This document shows positions 1 to 6,446 of a DNA stretch of 13,435 nucleotides, one piece after another (the first letter of the stretch is position 1; each line of letters begins with the position of its first letter). The DNA is from an uncultured Flavobacteriales bacterium (GTDB taxonomy: Bacteria > Bacteroidota > Bacteroidia > Flavobacteriales > Crocinitomicaceae). Both the position numbers and the translations under genes were made by a program. The notes beneath the pieces were generated by a model that was given only the letters and a program-made list of their open reading frames with translations, was not told where the DNA came from and did not search any database. The DNA lies in the NCBI GenBank assembly GCA_946478775.1, contig CAMLDR010000118.1:1-13435 (forward strand), given 5' to 3'.

Positions 1-30
1 GTGACCCCGGAGGGATTCTAACCCCCAACC
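1..30. repeat. Candidate attachment-site core, left end
   Basis: This 30-bp block covers the 3' end of the tRNA (T arm and acceptor strand). It is identical to 7036-7065 and is the longest uninterrupted identity between the two tRNA copies. It is the likely site of strand exchange, because a crossover here leaves intact anticodon stems in every product. The 27-bp identical block at 49-75 is the alternative. Confidence 0.6.
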
Positions 31-75
31 CTCAGAGCCGAAATCTGATGCGCTATACAGTTGCGCCACGGAGCC
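2..75 (-). tRNA. tRNA-Arg(UCG), left copy
   Basis: Read on the minus strand this is a complete cloverleaf of 74 nt. The acceptor GGCTCCG pairs with CGGGGTC and the discriminator is A. The D stem is GCGC/GCGC, the anticodon stem TCAGA/TCTGA and the loop TTTCGGC, giving anticodon TCG (plus-strand bases 39-41). The T stem is GGGGG/CCCTC and CCA is not encoded. A20, C35 and G36, the arginine identity elements known from E. coli, are present. Compared with the copy at 7037-7110 only seven positions differ (31-34 and 46-48). These change three anticodon-stem pairs in a compensatory way plus position 44. Position 19 is T and position 56 is A instead of the usual G and C. Its 5' half is probably supplied by the mobile element. 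Whether it is transcribed cannot be seen. Confidence 0.88.
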
Positions 76-130
76 AAACCAACAATTTATAGTAAGAAGG
101 AACACTCGATAGAAAATGGAGTGATAGGGG

Positions 131-174
131 ATAATTGTACCTAGTTGTCCCCATAATCGTCCCTAGTTACCCAG
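131..174 (+). repeat. Two tandem imperfect 22-bp repeats before the integrase
   Basis: Units at 131-152 and 153-174 abut directly and match at 16 of 22 positions, with a core of the form ATAATYGTMCCTAGTT. They lie between the left attachment site and the integrase start at 204. Arm-type integrase sites or a repressor operator would be expected in this place. I found no third copy by eye at the right end. Confidence 0.5.
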
Positions 175-203
175 CCATTCTTTAACAATCAAAATCCATA
201 GTT

Positions 204-1421
204 ATGAAAATCGTAATTCGTCAGAAAGAGGGAATGAACTACCTCTATGCGGATATTTCCGTTTCAGGTATAAGAGTGAAAAGCACACTAGGTATCTCGG
301 TCAAAGAAGGTGAATTCAATCCCAGAACAGAGGGAGTGAAGGGTGGGTCAAACCATTCAACTAATGTACTTATCCAACACATGAAAACCGACATCATGGA
401 TGGTATTCGAGACTTGCAGAAAGACGGTGAATTGTCAGCGCAAAACATCAAAGAGTTGGTGCAGAGATTAAGAGGTTCAACTACTGAAGCCAAACAAGAA
501 ACGGACAAATCATTGGTGAATTATGCTACCCTACAAATTGAACGAACCACAGGAACAAAGAAACAGGGGAGTATCAAACAGTTGAATGTTACATTGAGGA
601 AGTTACAGCGGTTCGAGGAGTTCACCAAAAAGAAGATCGTATTCGATTCCGTAGATATGAATTTCTACGACCATTTCTTAACCTTTTGCACCTTACAAGA
701 GAAACTAGCTGTCAATTCGATAGGAACTCACATCAAGAACATCAAAATGTGGATGAATGCGTCACTTTTGGACAGCTTACATACTAATACTATCCATCAA
801 CATCGTTCATTCAAGAAGCCAACAGAGGAAGCGGATACTATCTATTTGGATGAAACCGAAATAAAGCGACTAATCGACAAAGACCTTCCCTCCGAACGTT
901 TGAAACAAGTGCGTGATTTGTTTGTGTTGGCTTGCTATACTGGTGTACGGATTCAAGATTATAATAAGTTGAACCGCTTTCACTTAGTAAATGACGGTAC
1001 CATGTTCAAGATCCGAACCGAGAAGACAGGGGTAGAAGTTCTAATCCCTCTACATGCGGAGGCTAGGAAAATACTGTTGCAATATAACGGCATGCCAAAG
1101 GTAATTTCCAATCAGAAGTTCAACGACTACTTGAAGGAACTTTGTCGCATTGTGGAAATTGACGAATTGGTGCAAGTAACCAGAACAGTAGGAGGTAAGA
1201 GAACCACAACGATTAGTCCCAAATATGAATTGGTTTCATCTCATACAGCCAGACGTAGTTTCGCTACCAATGCCTATAAAGCAGGTGTTCCAACATTGGC
1301 AATTATGGCTATCACGGGACACTCTACAGAGAAAGTATTTATGAAGTATGTACGAGTAAGTAAGGAGGAACAGGCAGGATTAATGAGCCAACATGGTTTC
1401 TTTAAAGGAAATGTTGCTTAA
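204..1421 (+). CDS. Tyrosine recombinase / integrase
   Basis: A site-specific recombinase of 405 aa that should catalyse integration and excision of the surrounding element at the tRNA-Arg site. It has the layout of Bacteroidota integrases: an N-terminal arm-binding region (about 1-95), a SAM-like core-binding domain (about 100-205) and a C-terminal catalytic domain (about 210-400). The catalytic set is complete: R249 in the motif TGVR, K274 in the hairpin, H347 and R350 in HTARR, H373 in TGH and nucleophile Y382 in KYV. The length is normal for the family. The gene points inward from the left tRNA, with 128 bp of upstream sequence holding two tandem 22-bp repeats. The ATG at 204 is the natural start because it begins the conserved N-terminal arm (MKIVIRQKEG). 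The only visible partner is the pair of duplicated tRNA sites. Confidence 0.95.
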   Translation: MKIVIRQKEGMNYLYADISVSGIRVKSTLGISVKEGEFNPRTEGVKGGSNHSTNVLIQHMKTDIMDGIRDLQKDGELSAQNIKELVQRLRGSTTEAKQETDKSLVNYATLQIERTTGTKKQGSIKQLNVTLRKLQRFEEFTKKKIVFDSVDMNFYDHFLTFCTLQEKLAVNSIGTHIKNIKMWMNASLLDSLHTNTIHQHRSFKKPTEEADTIYLDETEIKRLIDKDLPSERLKQVRDLFVLACYTGVRIQDYNKLNRFHLVNDGTMFKIRTEKTGVEVLIPLHAEARKILLQYNGMPKVISNQKFNDYLKELCRIVEIDELVQVTRTVGGKRTTTISPKYELVSSHTARRSFATNAYKAGVPTLAIMAITGHSTEKVFMKYVRVSKEEQAGLMSQHGFFKGNVA

Positions 1422-1446
1422 ATTTCAACTTTTAAAATCACTATTT

Positions 1447-1962
1447 ATGAGAAAAGCTATCGTTAGAATTGTAAGCACAATGGATATTACCCATAAGTCC
1501 ACTGATGACATCCATGTAAATCTCTTCAATGAAACTTATAGGGAGTTTCAAAGTCAAATGAGTAGAATACAAGTCACCACATCCTTTTCACAGCTTAAAT
1601 ACCTCTCAAGCGAAAGTGCCACCAGAGTTGAAAATTCGGTAAAGAATACTGGAGACTACTATAAAAACCAACTTGAATTAGTTTTACCAAATGTCACTTC
1701 TAATCTTGGTGATATTAAAATTAATGCTGAAAATACCGTAATTGTATTAGTAGATTCTGACACTCAAGATTCAACTAAACACCACATCAAAATTTATTAT
1801 ATTTCAATTGAAATGACATTAATTGATTCTTATGGAGACAATTTGGTATTGACTTGGGGTGATAAATCACAGGAATTATTAAACGGAGTAAAGATTGACA
1901 CGTTTGAGTTAAACAATTCTAATGGTGACTTTGAAATCAGAAGTTATACTCCGATTATTTAA
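1447..1962 (+). CDS. Hypothetical protein, element cargo
   Basis: An unrecognised protein of about 171 aa. The reading frame is open from 1393, inside the integrase gene, but the ATG at 1447 (MRKAIVRIV) starts after the integrase stop, follows an A/T-rich leader and is the better choice. No signal peptide, membrane segment or catalytic motif is apparent. The middle and C-terminal parts alternate hydrophobic and polar residues (for example TVIVLVDSD and HHIKIYYISIEMTLID), suggesting beta structure. It is richer in A and T than the integrase. It follows the integrase by 25 bp and could be read from the same transcript. Its last codons overlap by 8 bp the end of the convergent XRE gene. It is most likely cargo or an accessory gene. 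No function can be assigned. Confidence 0.75.
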   Translation: MRKAIVRIVSTMDITHKSTDDIHVNLFNETYREFQSQMSRIQVTTSFSQLKYLSSESATRVENSVKNTGDYYKNQLELVLPNVTSNLGDIKINAENTVIVLVDSDTQDSTKHHIKIYYISIEMTLIDSYGDNLVLTWGDKSQELLNGVKIDTFELNNSNGDFEIRSYTPII

Positions 1963-2155
1963 ACCCATTTAAGTCAACACCGAAGTATTCAGCCAATTTA
2001 CAAAGCGTGGTAAACGAAATATCACGCTTTCCCTGCTCTATTCGTGCTACATGGATTCCTGTATCGTTGTAAACATCTTCCTGTGTGAGATTCTTCTGTT
2101 TTCTAAGCTCTTTCAACCGATTCGCAAGCGTCAGTAATAATTCTGTGTTTTCCAT
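1955..2155 (-). CDS. XRE-family HTH transcriptional regulator
   Basis: A 66-aa DNA-binding protein that consists almost entirely of one helix-turn-helix domain of the Cro/C1 (XRE) family. Residues 10-65 hold the five-helix fold: RLKELRKQKNLTQEDV, the recognition region DTGIHVARIEQGKRDIS, and the closing helix TLCKLAEYFGVDLNGF. Single-domain regulators of this size are common lysogeny or copy-control repressors in small mobile elements. It is transcribed away from the exported-protein genes starting at 2234. The 78-bp gap between them contains two copies of TGACCGAA and the dyad ACCG-AA-CGGT, so control of itself and of the plus-strand operon is plausible. It converges on the gene ending at 1962 with an 8-bp overlap. 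The family call is secure; the target is inferred. Confidence 0.9.
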   Translation of the reverse strand: MENTELLLTLANRLKELRKQKNLTQEDVYNDTGIHVARIEQGKRDISFTTLCKLAEYFGVDLNGFK

Positions 2156-2204
2156 GACCGAAAAGTCAGTAACACACGTTATATTTGTAATGACCGAACG
2201 GTAA
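2155..2204. promoter_or_regulatory. Candidate operator/promoter region of the XRE switch
   Basis: The gap between the divergent genes has TGACCGAA at 2155-2162 and again at 2191-2198. The second copy sits in the dyad ACCG-AA-CGGT (2193-2202), and the first is followed by GTC, giving GAC...GTC. Between them, TATATTTG (2180-2187) exactly matches the Bacteroidota -7 consensus for plus-strand transcription toward 2234. No clear -33 TTTG is seen, which would fit a regulated promoter. Confidence 0.5.
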
Positions 2205-2233
2205 GTATATTTTATTCACTTAAACCCAACAAC

Positions 2234-2632
2234 ATGAAATTTCTAATCATTTCAATGCTTTCAACTGGCTTCCTCTTTTCCTTTGCCAAGTTGAACGAAC
2301 CAAAAATCCCCAACATTAAAGTAAGCTATCATCCGATTTCAACGACAAAACTTGACATCGAAACAGATGAGGCTGTTGAAACCTGGAAAACCAATAACTC
2401 TTGTACATTCGAATCAAATTCAAAGAGCAAAATGTTTTCCTTCAAGGAAGTCAACGAAACCAAGAAAGTTGTAAGATCCTATTCTTACCCCATTGTCAGT
2501 TTCCAAACCGATGATAAAACCTACCAATTTAAAATCAGAACGGACAAAGGAACTGCAAACTATGTTGTTTGGAAGGACAAACGAATGGTTGTGATTGAAG
2601 CAGGGGATTGGAATTGGCTAATATCTAAATAA
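2234..2632 (+). CDS. Small exported hypothetical protein
   Basis: A 132-aa protein with an N-terminal signal-peptide-like stretch (MKFLIISMLSTGFLFSFA, cleavage possible after about residue 18), so it is probably exported to the periplasm or beyond. The remaining 110 or so residues are polar, with alternating patterns such as YQFKIRTDKGTANYVVW that suggest beta strands. It ends in a Trp-rich tail (AGDWNWLISK). No catalytic motif, lipobox or T9SS sorting domain is seen and I do not recognise the family. It is the first gene of a plus-strand pair: the next gene starts 13 bp downstream, so the two are likely co-transcribed from the -7 box at 2180-2187 opposite the XRE regulator. As accessory cargo of the element it may act at the host surface, but that is inference from location only. 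Confidence 0.75.
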   Translation: MKFLIISMLSTGFLFSFAKLNEPKIPNIKVSYHPISTTKLDIETDEAVETWKTNNSCTFESNSKSKMFSFKEVNETKKVVRSYSYPIVSFQTDDKTYQFKIRTDKGTANYVVWKDKRMVVIEAGDWNWLISK

Positions 2633-2645
2633 ATACAAAAATTTA

Positions 2646-3044
2646 ATGAAAATGAAAAATTTAGTACTGACCCTAACTCTTGTAGTCATCGCGAGTTTCT
2701 CAAATGCTCAATCAACATACTACGACGTCTATTCATACAACGAAACATCAGACGACAAGCGAACTTGGGCAAAGGTTGAAATTACAGTAACAGAAAATAA
2801 GATTAATATTTGCCATTATGGGAGCTTAAATGGTGTTCCTATTCCACACGTATATGATATCGTTTCGGGTCCAAGTAATTACATCAATGGTGGAATAAGA
2901 TACAGAGTAAAGCTAAGACCTTTGGAGAATACAGTTTATACTTTAATCGTTGAAAAAGATAAAATTTCATTTATGACTGATGACTATGGAATCAAGGAGT
3001 ACTACTATTATTCTGCCAAAGACATTATCAATTCGTTTAAGTAG
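2646..3044 (+). CDS. Small exported hypothetical protein, Tyr-rich
   Basis: A 132-aa protein with a clear Sec signal peptide: MKMKNLVLTLTLVVIASFSNAQ, cleavage predicted after Ala-Gln at residue 22, the usual Bacteroidota pattern. The mature part of about 110 residues is rich in tyrosine (for example STYYDVYSY and KEYYYYS) and has strand-like alternation, suggesting a small beta-rich periplasmic or secreted protein. A second in-frame ATG two codons on (2652) is an equally possible start. It follows the previous exported gene by 13 bp, and the two proteins have the same length. I see no convincing sequence similarity between them. The family is not recognised. The pair sits beside an XRE repressor in a mobile element, which fits cargo that changes the host surface, but nothing in the sequence proves that role. 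Confidence 0.78.
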   Translation: MKMKNLVLTLTLVVIASFSNAQSTYYDVYSYNETSDDKRTWAKVEITVTENKINICHYGSLNGVPIPHVYDIVSGPSNYINGGIRYRVKLRPLENTVYTLIVEKDKISFMTDDYGIKEYYYYSAKDIINSFK

Positions 3045-3095
3045 TTCTTTTCACCACCGTTTGAAATTCTCAAATCAACGCCATAAAATTGTGGC

Positions 3096-3380
3096 ATGGA
3101 AAAAGAGAAAATCATCGCTCTACTAACGGAGGATATAAAGCACAATCAGTTGTTGAATGGATTGGACAGTATTGGGTTGTGGGATCACGATCGTTACATT
3201 TTGGAATTGGATATTTTAATTGCCGACCTTATGGGTTATAAGCATGGAATGATTCCCGATTCTTGGTTCGACGTTTACCACAAAACCATGCTGTCCATTC
3301 CTCACGACCTTACTTCGAAAGAAGCCCATACAAGAGCAATAATCCTCTACAACGACCTACTTCAAGTTCAACAAAAGTAG
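3096..3380 (+). CDS. Small hypothetical protein
   Basis: A 94-aa predicted soluble protein that appears mostly helical (MEKEKIIALLTEDIKHNQ, then LELDILIADLMGY and KEAHTRAIILYNDLLQVQQ). It has no signal peptide, membrane segment or recognisable catalytic motif. It lies 51 bp after the exported pair on the same strand and ends convergent to the minus-strand block that starts at 3540. A short hairpin, GCCAT/GTGGC (3080-3084 with 3091-3095), directly abuts the ATG and could affect translation or be chance. The box TTTG-N20-TAAAATTG (3060-3091) is a weak promoter candidate, but it would give a nearly leaderless transcript. Function unknown; it may be a small regulatory or anti-phage accessory protein, for which there is no direct evidence. 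Confidence 0.65.
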   Translation: MEKEKIIALLTEDIKHNQLLNGLDSIGLWDHDRYILELDILIADLMGYKHGMIPDSWFDVYHKTMLSIPHDLTSKEAHTRAIILYNDLLQVQQK

Positions 3381-3539
3381 TTCGATACACGGAGTTTTTG
3401 CCACCCGAAATCTTGCCCTTTTTTGTCGTTTTGTCAGAAGGTAGAAATCGCAATTCTTTAAATTCAATAATAATTAAGACCCGTCGCCTTGGATAATGCA
3501 GGGAATGGACAGATTCACACTCCCTACACCCCCTTTCAA

Positions 3540-3902
3540 CTATGCTACTTTGTTTTGGTAACGATACGAAATATCAGCCAAGAATTCTAGAGTCTCAACA
3601 GGTATCAGTTCCTTAGAGGCTTTAACTTCCTCCTTAACTACAATTTTGTAAGCGGTAAGTATCGCAAGGCATCTTTCCAACCCATTTTCATCCTGATCAC
3701 GGTATCTCCATTTCAAGTTCTGTCCACTCTTACTTAACTTCATCTCACGGTAGATATGGTAGTGAATGGTCGTTTCGGGAAACCCAAAGAACTTAAATAG
3801 GTCGGTTGTTAGACCTGCTTGTTTTGCACTGTCTTTTAAGTGGATGAACATGTTTTCGATTTCCACCACTTCGTTGATTTGTTGTTGAAATAAATTAGTC
3901 AT
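3540..3902 (-). CDS. Hypothetical protein, last gene of the VapE block
   Basis: A 120-aa soluble protein with no signal peptide or membrane segment and no family I recognise. The N-terminal third is helical and acidic (QQQINEVVEIENMFIHLKDSAKQAG). A more basic middle follows (REMKLSKSGQNLKWRYRDQDENGLERC), then a helical end. It is the last of three minus-strand genes and lies 82 bp downstream of the VapE-like ATPase gene. That gap contains one arm of a 17-bp inverted repeat whose other arm lies upstream of the first gene in the block. Position and direction suggest a role with the replication module, for example as an accessory or packaging-interference factor, but this rests only on context. 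Confidence 0.7.
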   Translation of the reverse strand: MTNLFQQQINEVVEIENMFIHLKDSAKQAGLTTDLFKFFGFPETTIHYHIYREMKLSKSGQNLKWRYRDQDENGLERCLAILTAYKIVVKEEVKASKELIPVETLEFLADISYRYQNKVA

Positions 3903-3922
3903 TTTGATTGTTTTAAATTGTT

Positions 3923-3939
3923 AGTGTGTGTAGGGTGGG
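3923..3939 (+). repeat. 17-bp inverted repeat, arm 1
   Basis: AGTGTGTGTAGGGTGGG lies in the gap between the 120-aa gene and the VapE-like gene. Its exact reverse complement is at 6079-6095, 2.1 kb away, just upstream of the 250-aa gene. The two arms bracket the 250-aa and VapE-like genes. They could bind a replication or regulatory protein. Confidence 0.7.
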
Positions 3940-3984
3940 CATTTTTAGATATTCTGTCATTTCCCACCCATCGACACGATTGTT

Positions 3985-5217
3985 TTACTTACTTGTAACT
4001 AAGTACACTGTTTTTCCATTTGTTTTGTAGGAATAGAAACCTAACTTTTTAAGAGCCTTTCCAACTCTTTGAGCCATGACACTAGACTTTGTAATCAAAC
4101 CATTGTGAAATAGATACATTGCAATTTCGGTAGGTGTCCATCTGAATGTCAGGTTTGTTGCATTCTCCTTACTAACAGGTGAAAGTTTCTGAAGAATGGC
4201 TTCTTCTTCGGCTGTTTGTACAACGAACAACTCATTATTTTCCTCGATTAGAGCATTTTCTTCAGTAGAGAACCAATAACGATAGTCATTCATGAAGAGC
4301 GCAAAAGCCTGAGCGTAGACCAGATCAATATTGATGTTTTTAAGTGCATCGAGGTCTATTGCTGATACCTGGAAACAAAGAAATCTGCGGTTTCCTGTAT
4401 AATCAAACAAAAACTCTTGCTCATTTGTAGAACCACAGAATGAGGCTCTTTTCACTAAGTTTTCGGCATTCAGTCCATATGGTCTACGAACTCTGAACTT
4501 CTTTTGTGTAATGAGCTGTTTTAAGGCTTCAATAGACTTGTTGTTCAAAGAAGAAAGCTCATCCATATTCACTAGAAAACACTCGCTAGCTTGGATTTGA
4601 GCATCTTTACTTTCAGGATTCATGTAACCCGTATTGGAGTAATTTTTCAATGCTTTTGGTACTAAGGACTCAAACCAAGTAGTTTTGCCAATTCCTTGAC
4701 CACCACTGAAAACCAATACTTGGTGGTTCGTCAAATCATCACTCAGCATATTCGCTACAACTCCTACAAGCCACTTCTTTGTCCATTCGTAGAAATAGGT
4801 ATCGTTTTCCACTGTTACCAAATCACAAAGTTGTTTGATGTAATCTGTCACTCCGTCCCACTCAGGCAGAGCATTGAAATATTCATCGAAAGGATTGTAG
4901 GGATTACTAAAATCGGAGTGCAGGATGTTTCGGACAGTATTCACACCTACTTTGTGTCCTTTTGCTCTAATACTGCGGAGAACGGTTTTTTCCATTCTGT
5001 CAGTTAGAGAACTGTAACATACTCCTTTGTTTTCGGAGTACTCTATTTGACCTGTCACTACATTGTAACGGGTTTGGATCATTTGCTGGATGTCAGCTTC
5101 GATCTGAAATTCTAAACTTTGTTCACTCATTGGAATCAAAATTTGAAGTTTTGCGACACTATTGTCTCGGTTCGTACAACTCATTGTTGCCTTGAACTTG
5201 AAACAAAGGTGCAGCAA
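3985..5217 (-). CDS. VapE-like AAA+ ATPase / replicative helicase
   Basis: A protein of up to 410 aa related to the virulence-associated E (VapE) and D5-like P-loop proteins of phages, satellites and small plasmids. These are thought to unwind DNA at the element's origin. Residues 105-125 carry the typical NPF..Y...LPEWDGV segment before the ATPase core. The core has Walker A GGQGIGKTT (172-180), Walker B FLVNMDE (214-220), a sensor-like GSTN (262-265) and an arginine finger in GNRR (275-278). A C-terminal winged-helix-like region (about 355-410) may bind DNA. No zinc-finger or primase domain is attached, so it is shorter than primase-helicase fusions. The start is uncertain: ATGs at 5217, 5184 and 5130 are all possible, and conserved-looking sequence begins after the last. 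It follows the 250-aa gene by 64 bp and is probably co-transcribed with it. Confidence 0.88.
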   Translation of the reverse strand: MLHLCFKFKATMSCTNRDNSVAKLQILIPMSEQSLEFQIEADIQQMIQTRYNVVTGQIEYSENKGVCYSSLTDRMEKTVLRSIRAKGHKVGVNTVRNILHSDFSNPYNPFDEYFNALPEWDGVTDYIKQLCDLVTVENDTYFYEWTKKWLVGVVANMLSDDLTNHQVLVFSGGQGIGKTTWFESLVPKALKNYSNTGYMNPESKDAQIQASECFLVNMDELSSLNNKSIEALKQLITQKKFRVRRPYGLNAENLVKRASFCGSTNEQEFLFDYTGNRRFLCFQVSAIDLDALKNINIDLVYAQAFALFMNDYRYWFSTEENALIEENNELFVVQTAEEEAILQKLSPVSKENATNLTFRWTPTEIAMYLFHNGLITKSSVMAQRVGKALKKLGFYSYKTNGKTVYLVTSK

Positions 5218-5281
5218 GAGTAGAGGGGTATTCTATCCGACTACTATCCTGTCACTATCTAACATGATGATTTTAAAAGTC

Positions 5282-6034
5282 TTAACCTATATTTTCAACA
5301 TCTTCAAAATTGAACATATTAGCACCCGACCAAGGTTTTGTACTGCGGTTCAATACTTTTTCTAAGGAAGTGACTGCTCCCTCAAATTCAAAGATGGAAT
5401 CGCACTGTTTTGCAAATGCAGAGTAGCTTACATTACCTTTACTTTTTGGCAATTCAATCCACCGTCTTTTTTCGAGTTCACATAACAGACTACCCAAAAC
5501 TGCAGGCTTGACATGCCATTTAAGTTTTTGAACTGGCTTAACTTCTTGCTTGGTATCAAACAGAAGCTCTGACAATTCAGATTTCAACTGCTCTAACTCG
5601 TTCTGAACAATCTGATAAAATTCTTCTTTGGGTTCTATACGTGTTTCAATAGTGCCATAGTCAATCGCACCCAATTCATACATCTCATTTTTGAACAGAT
5701 CAAGTCCTAAGACTGTTTCTTCAATTCCTTTGTACTGGCGGTTGTCAAAATAATGGTATTGAATCCGATCTACATTAATTACTATTTCTAATATTTCTCG
5801 TTGGTAGTGAGTTCCGAGTTTAGTGAAGAATTCTTTTACTTCTCCAACAATACGAGTTGAAGCACCTTCCAAATGTTGTTTAAATTCTTCCGTATACATT
5901 CCGTTGCATGAAGTTCGGGTCACTACATCCAATGCTAATTCATCATCAACTGACGGTTTCATCTGATGACGGGTAGAAAATTGTAATTTGGAAATAGTGT
6001 CGATTAGGGGTTTAAGGGATTTGTGAAACTGCAT
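5282..6034 (-). CDS. Hypothetical protein upstream of the VapE-like gene
   Basis: A 250-aa soluble protein that heads the minus-strand block, 64 bp before the VapE-like ATPase. Residues 60-165 are mostly helical, with a long charged helix (about 150-170, FYQIVQNELEQLKSELSELL) that could form a coiled coil. Residues 175-235 (LKWHVKPAVLGSLLCELEKRRWIEL, then SYSAFAKQCDSIFEF and LEKVLNRSTKP) have the pattern of a winged-helix-like domain. They loosely recall the C-terminal part of Bacteroidota RteC-type proteins, which regulate excision of conjugative transposons. I am not confident of that relation. Next to a helicase it could equally be an origin-binding replication initiator. Upstream lie one arm of the 17-bp inverted repeat and a 412-base gene-free stretch. 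No catalytic motif is visible. Confidence 0.78.
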   Translation of the reverse strand: MQFHKSLKPLIDTISKLQFSTRHQMKPSVDDELALDVVTRTSCNGMYTEEFKQHLEGASTRIVGEVKEFFTKLGTHYQREILEIVINVDRIQYHYFDNRQYKGIEETVLGLDLFKNEMYELGAIDYGTIETRIEPKEEFYQIVQNELEQLKSELSELLFDTKQEVKPVQKLKWHVKPAVLGSLLCELEKRRWIELPKSKGNVSYSAFAKQCDSIFEFEGAVTSLEKVLNRSTKPWSGANMFNFEDVENIG

Positions 6035-6078
6035 TGTGACTTTTTAGACACAAAGAAACACACAAGTATTGAAATTTA

Positions 6079-6095
6079 CCCACCCTACACACACT
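6079..6095 (-). repeat. 17-bp inverted repeat, arm 2
   Basis: Exact reverse complement of 3923-3939. It lies 45 bp upstream of the ATG of the 250-aa gene, in its likely promoter region, and at the edge of the gene-free stretch. On the minus strand it reads in the direction of transcription and is followed by a T/G-rich leader. Confidence 0.7.
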
Positions 6096-6384
6096 GATTT
6101 TATAATTCTCCCAACCTCCGTCCGTTCCTGTAATCTTCCATCGCGCTGAATTTGTTAAGGAACTACGACTACGGTTGTGAGAATGACGCAAAAGGGACAC
6201 ACTCTGCTACTTTCCCCGACCAACCATTACAATGATATTCCCTATCTCCAAAAGTCACAGAGATTGGCATTTTTTATACTATCTGCCATTTACATTCTAC
6301 CCCCACCCCATTTTCAAATTCAGATTTGACACACGCACTGACGGGCTAATCTGCAAACTTCCCCCGTCCCAAATTTTGGCGGGT

Positions 6385-6414
6385 TTTGTTTGTCTGTCAG
6401 ACCATGTGAATTTG
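6385..6414 (+). promoter_or_regulatory. Candidate promoter with embedded dyad
   Basis: TTTG (6385-6388), an 18-bp spacer and TGAATTTG (6407-6414) match the Bacteroidota -33/-7 pattern TTTG...TAnnTTTG with one mismatch. The palindrome GTCTG-T-CAGAC (6392-6402) lies in the spacer, where a repressor could block polymerase. The ATG of the small gene is 33 bp downstream. Confidence 0.42.
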
Positions 6415-6446
6415 ACCATACCCCATTTATACCAAGAACAAACATC

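Larger units (their letters stand above)
6035..6446. other. 412-base non-coding, pyrimidine-rich region; possible origin/control region
   Basis: No convincing gene lies between the divergent starts at 6034 and 6447. The plus strand from about 6225 to 6380 is rich in C and T, with runs such as CCCCCACCCC and CCCCCGTCCC. It holds several dyads: CAGATT...AATCTG (about 6321-6353), an imperfect stem CCCGTC...GGCGGG (6363-6383) and GTCTG-T-CAGAC (6392-6402). It also contains one arm of the 17-bp inverted repeat. Sitting upstream of the helicase block, it is the best place in the element for a replication origin. That is inference. Confidence 0.4.

Noticed and set aside
3263..3496. 77-aa plus-strand frame overlapping the 94-aa gene
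   Set aside because: It is an out-of-frame shadow for half its length, with an unpatterned, basic sequence.
3510..3536. AGGGA...TCCCT hairpin and a CCCTACACCCCC run, considered as terminator or further repeat copy
   Set aside because: No T-run follows on either strand, and the similarity to the 17-bp repeat is partial.
6012..6200. 62-aa minus-strand frame overlapping the start of the 250-aa gene
   Set aside because: Biased composition, overlap with a better gene and no protein-like pattern; treated as chance.
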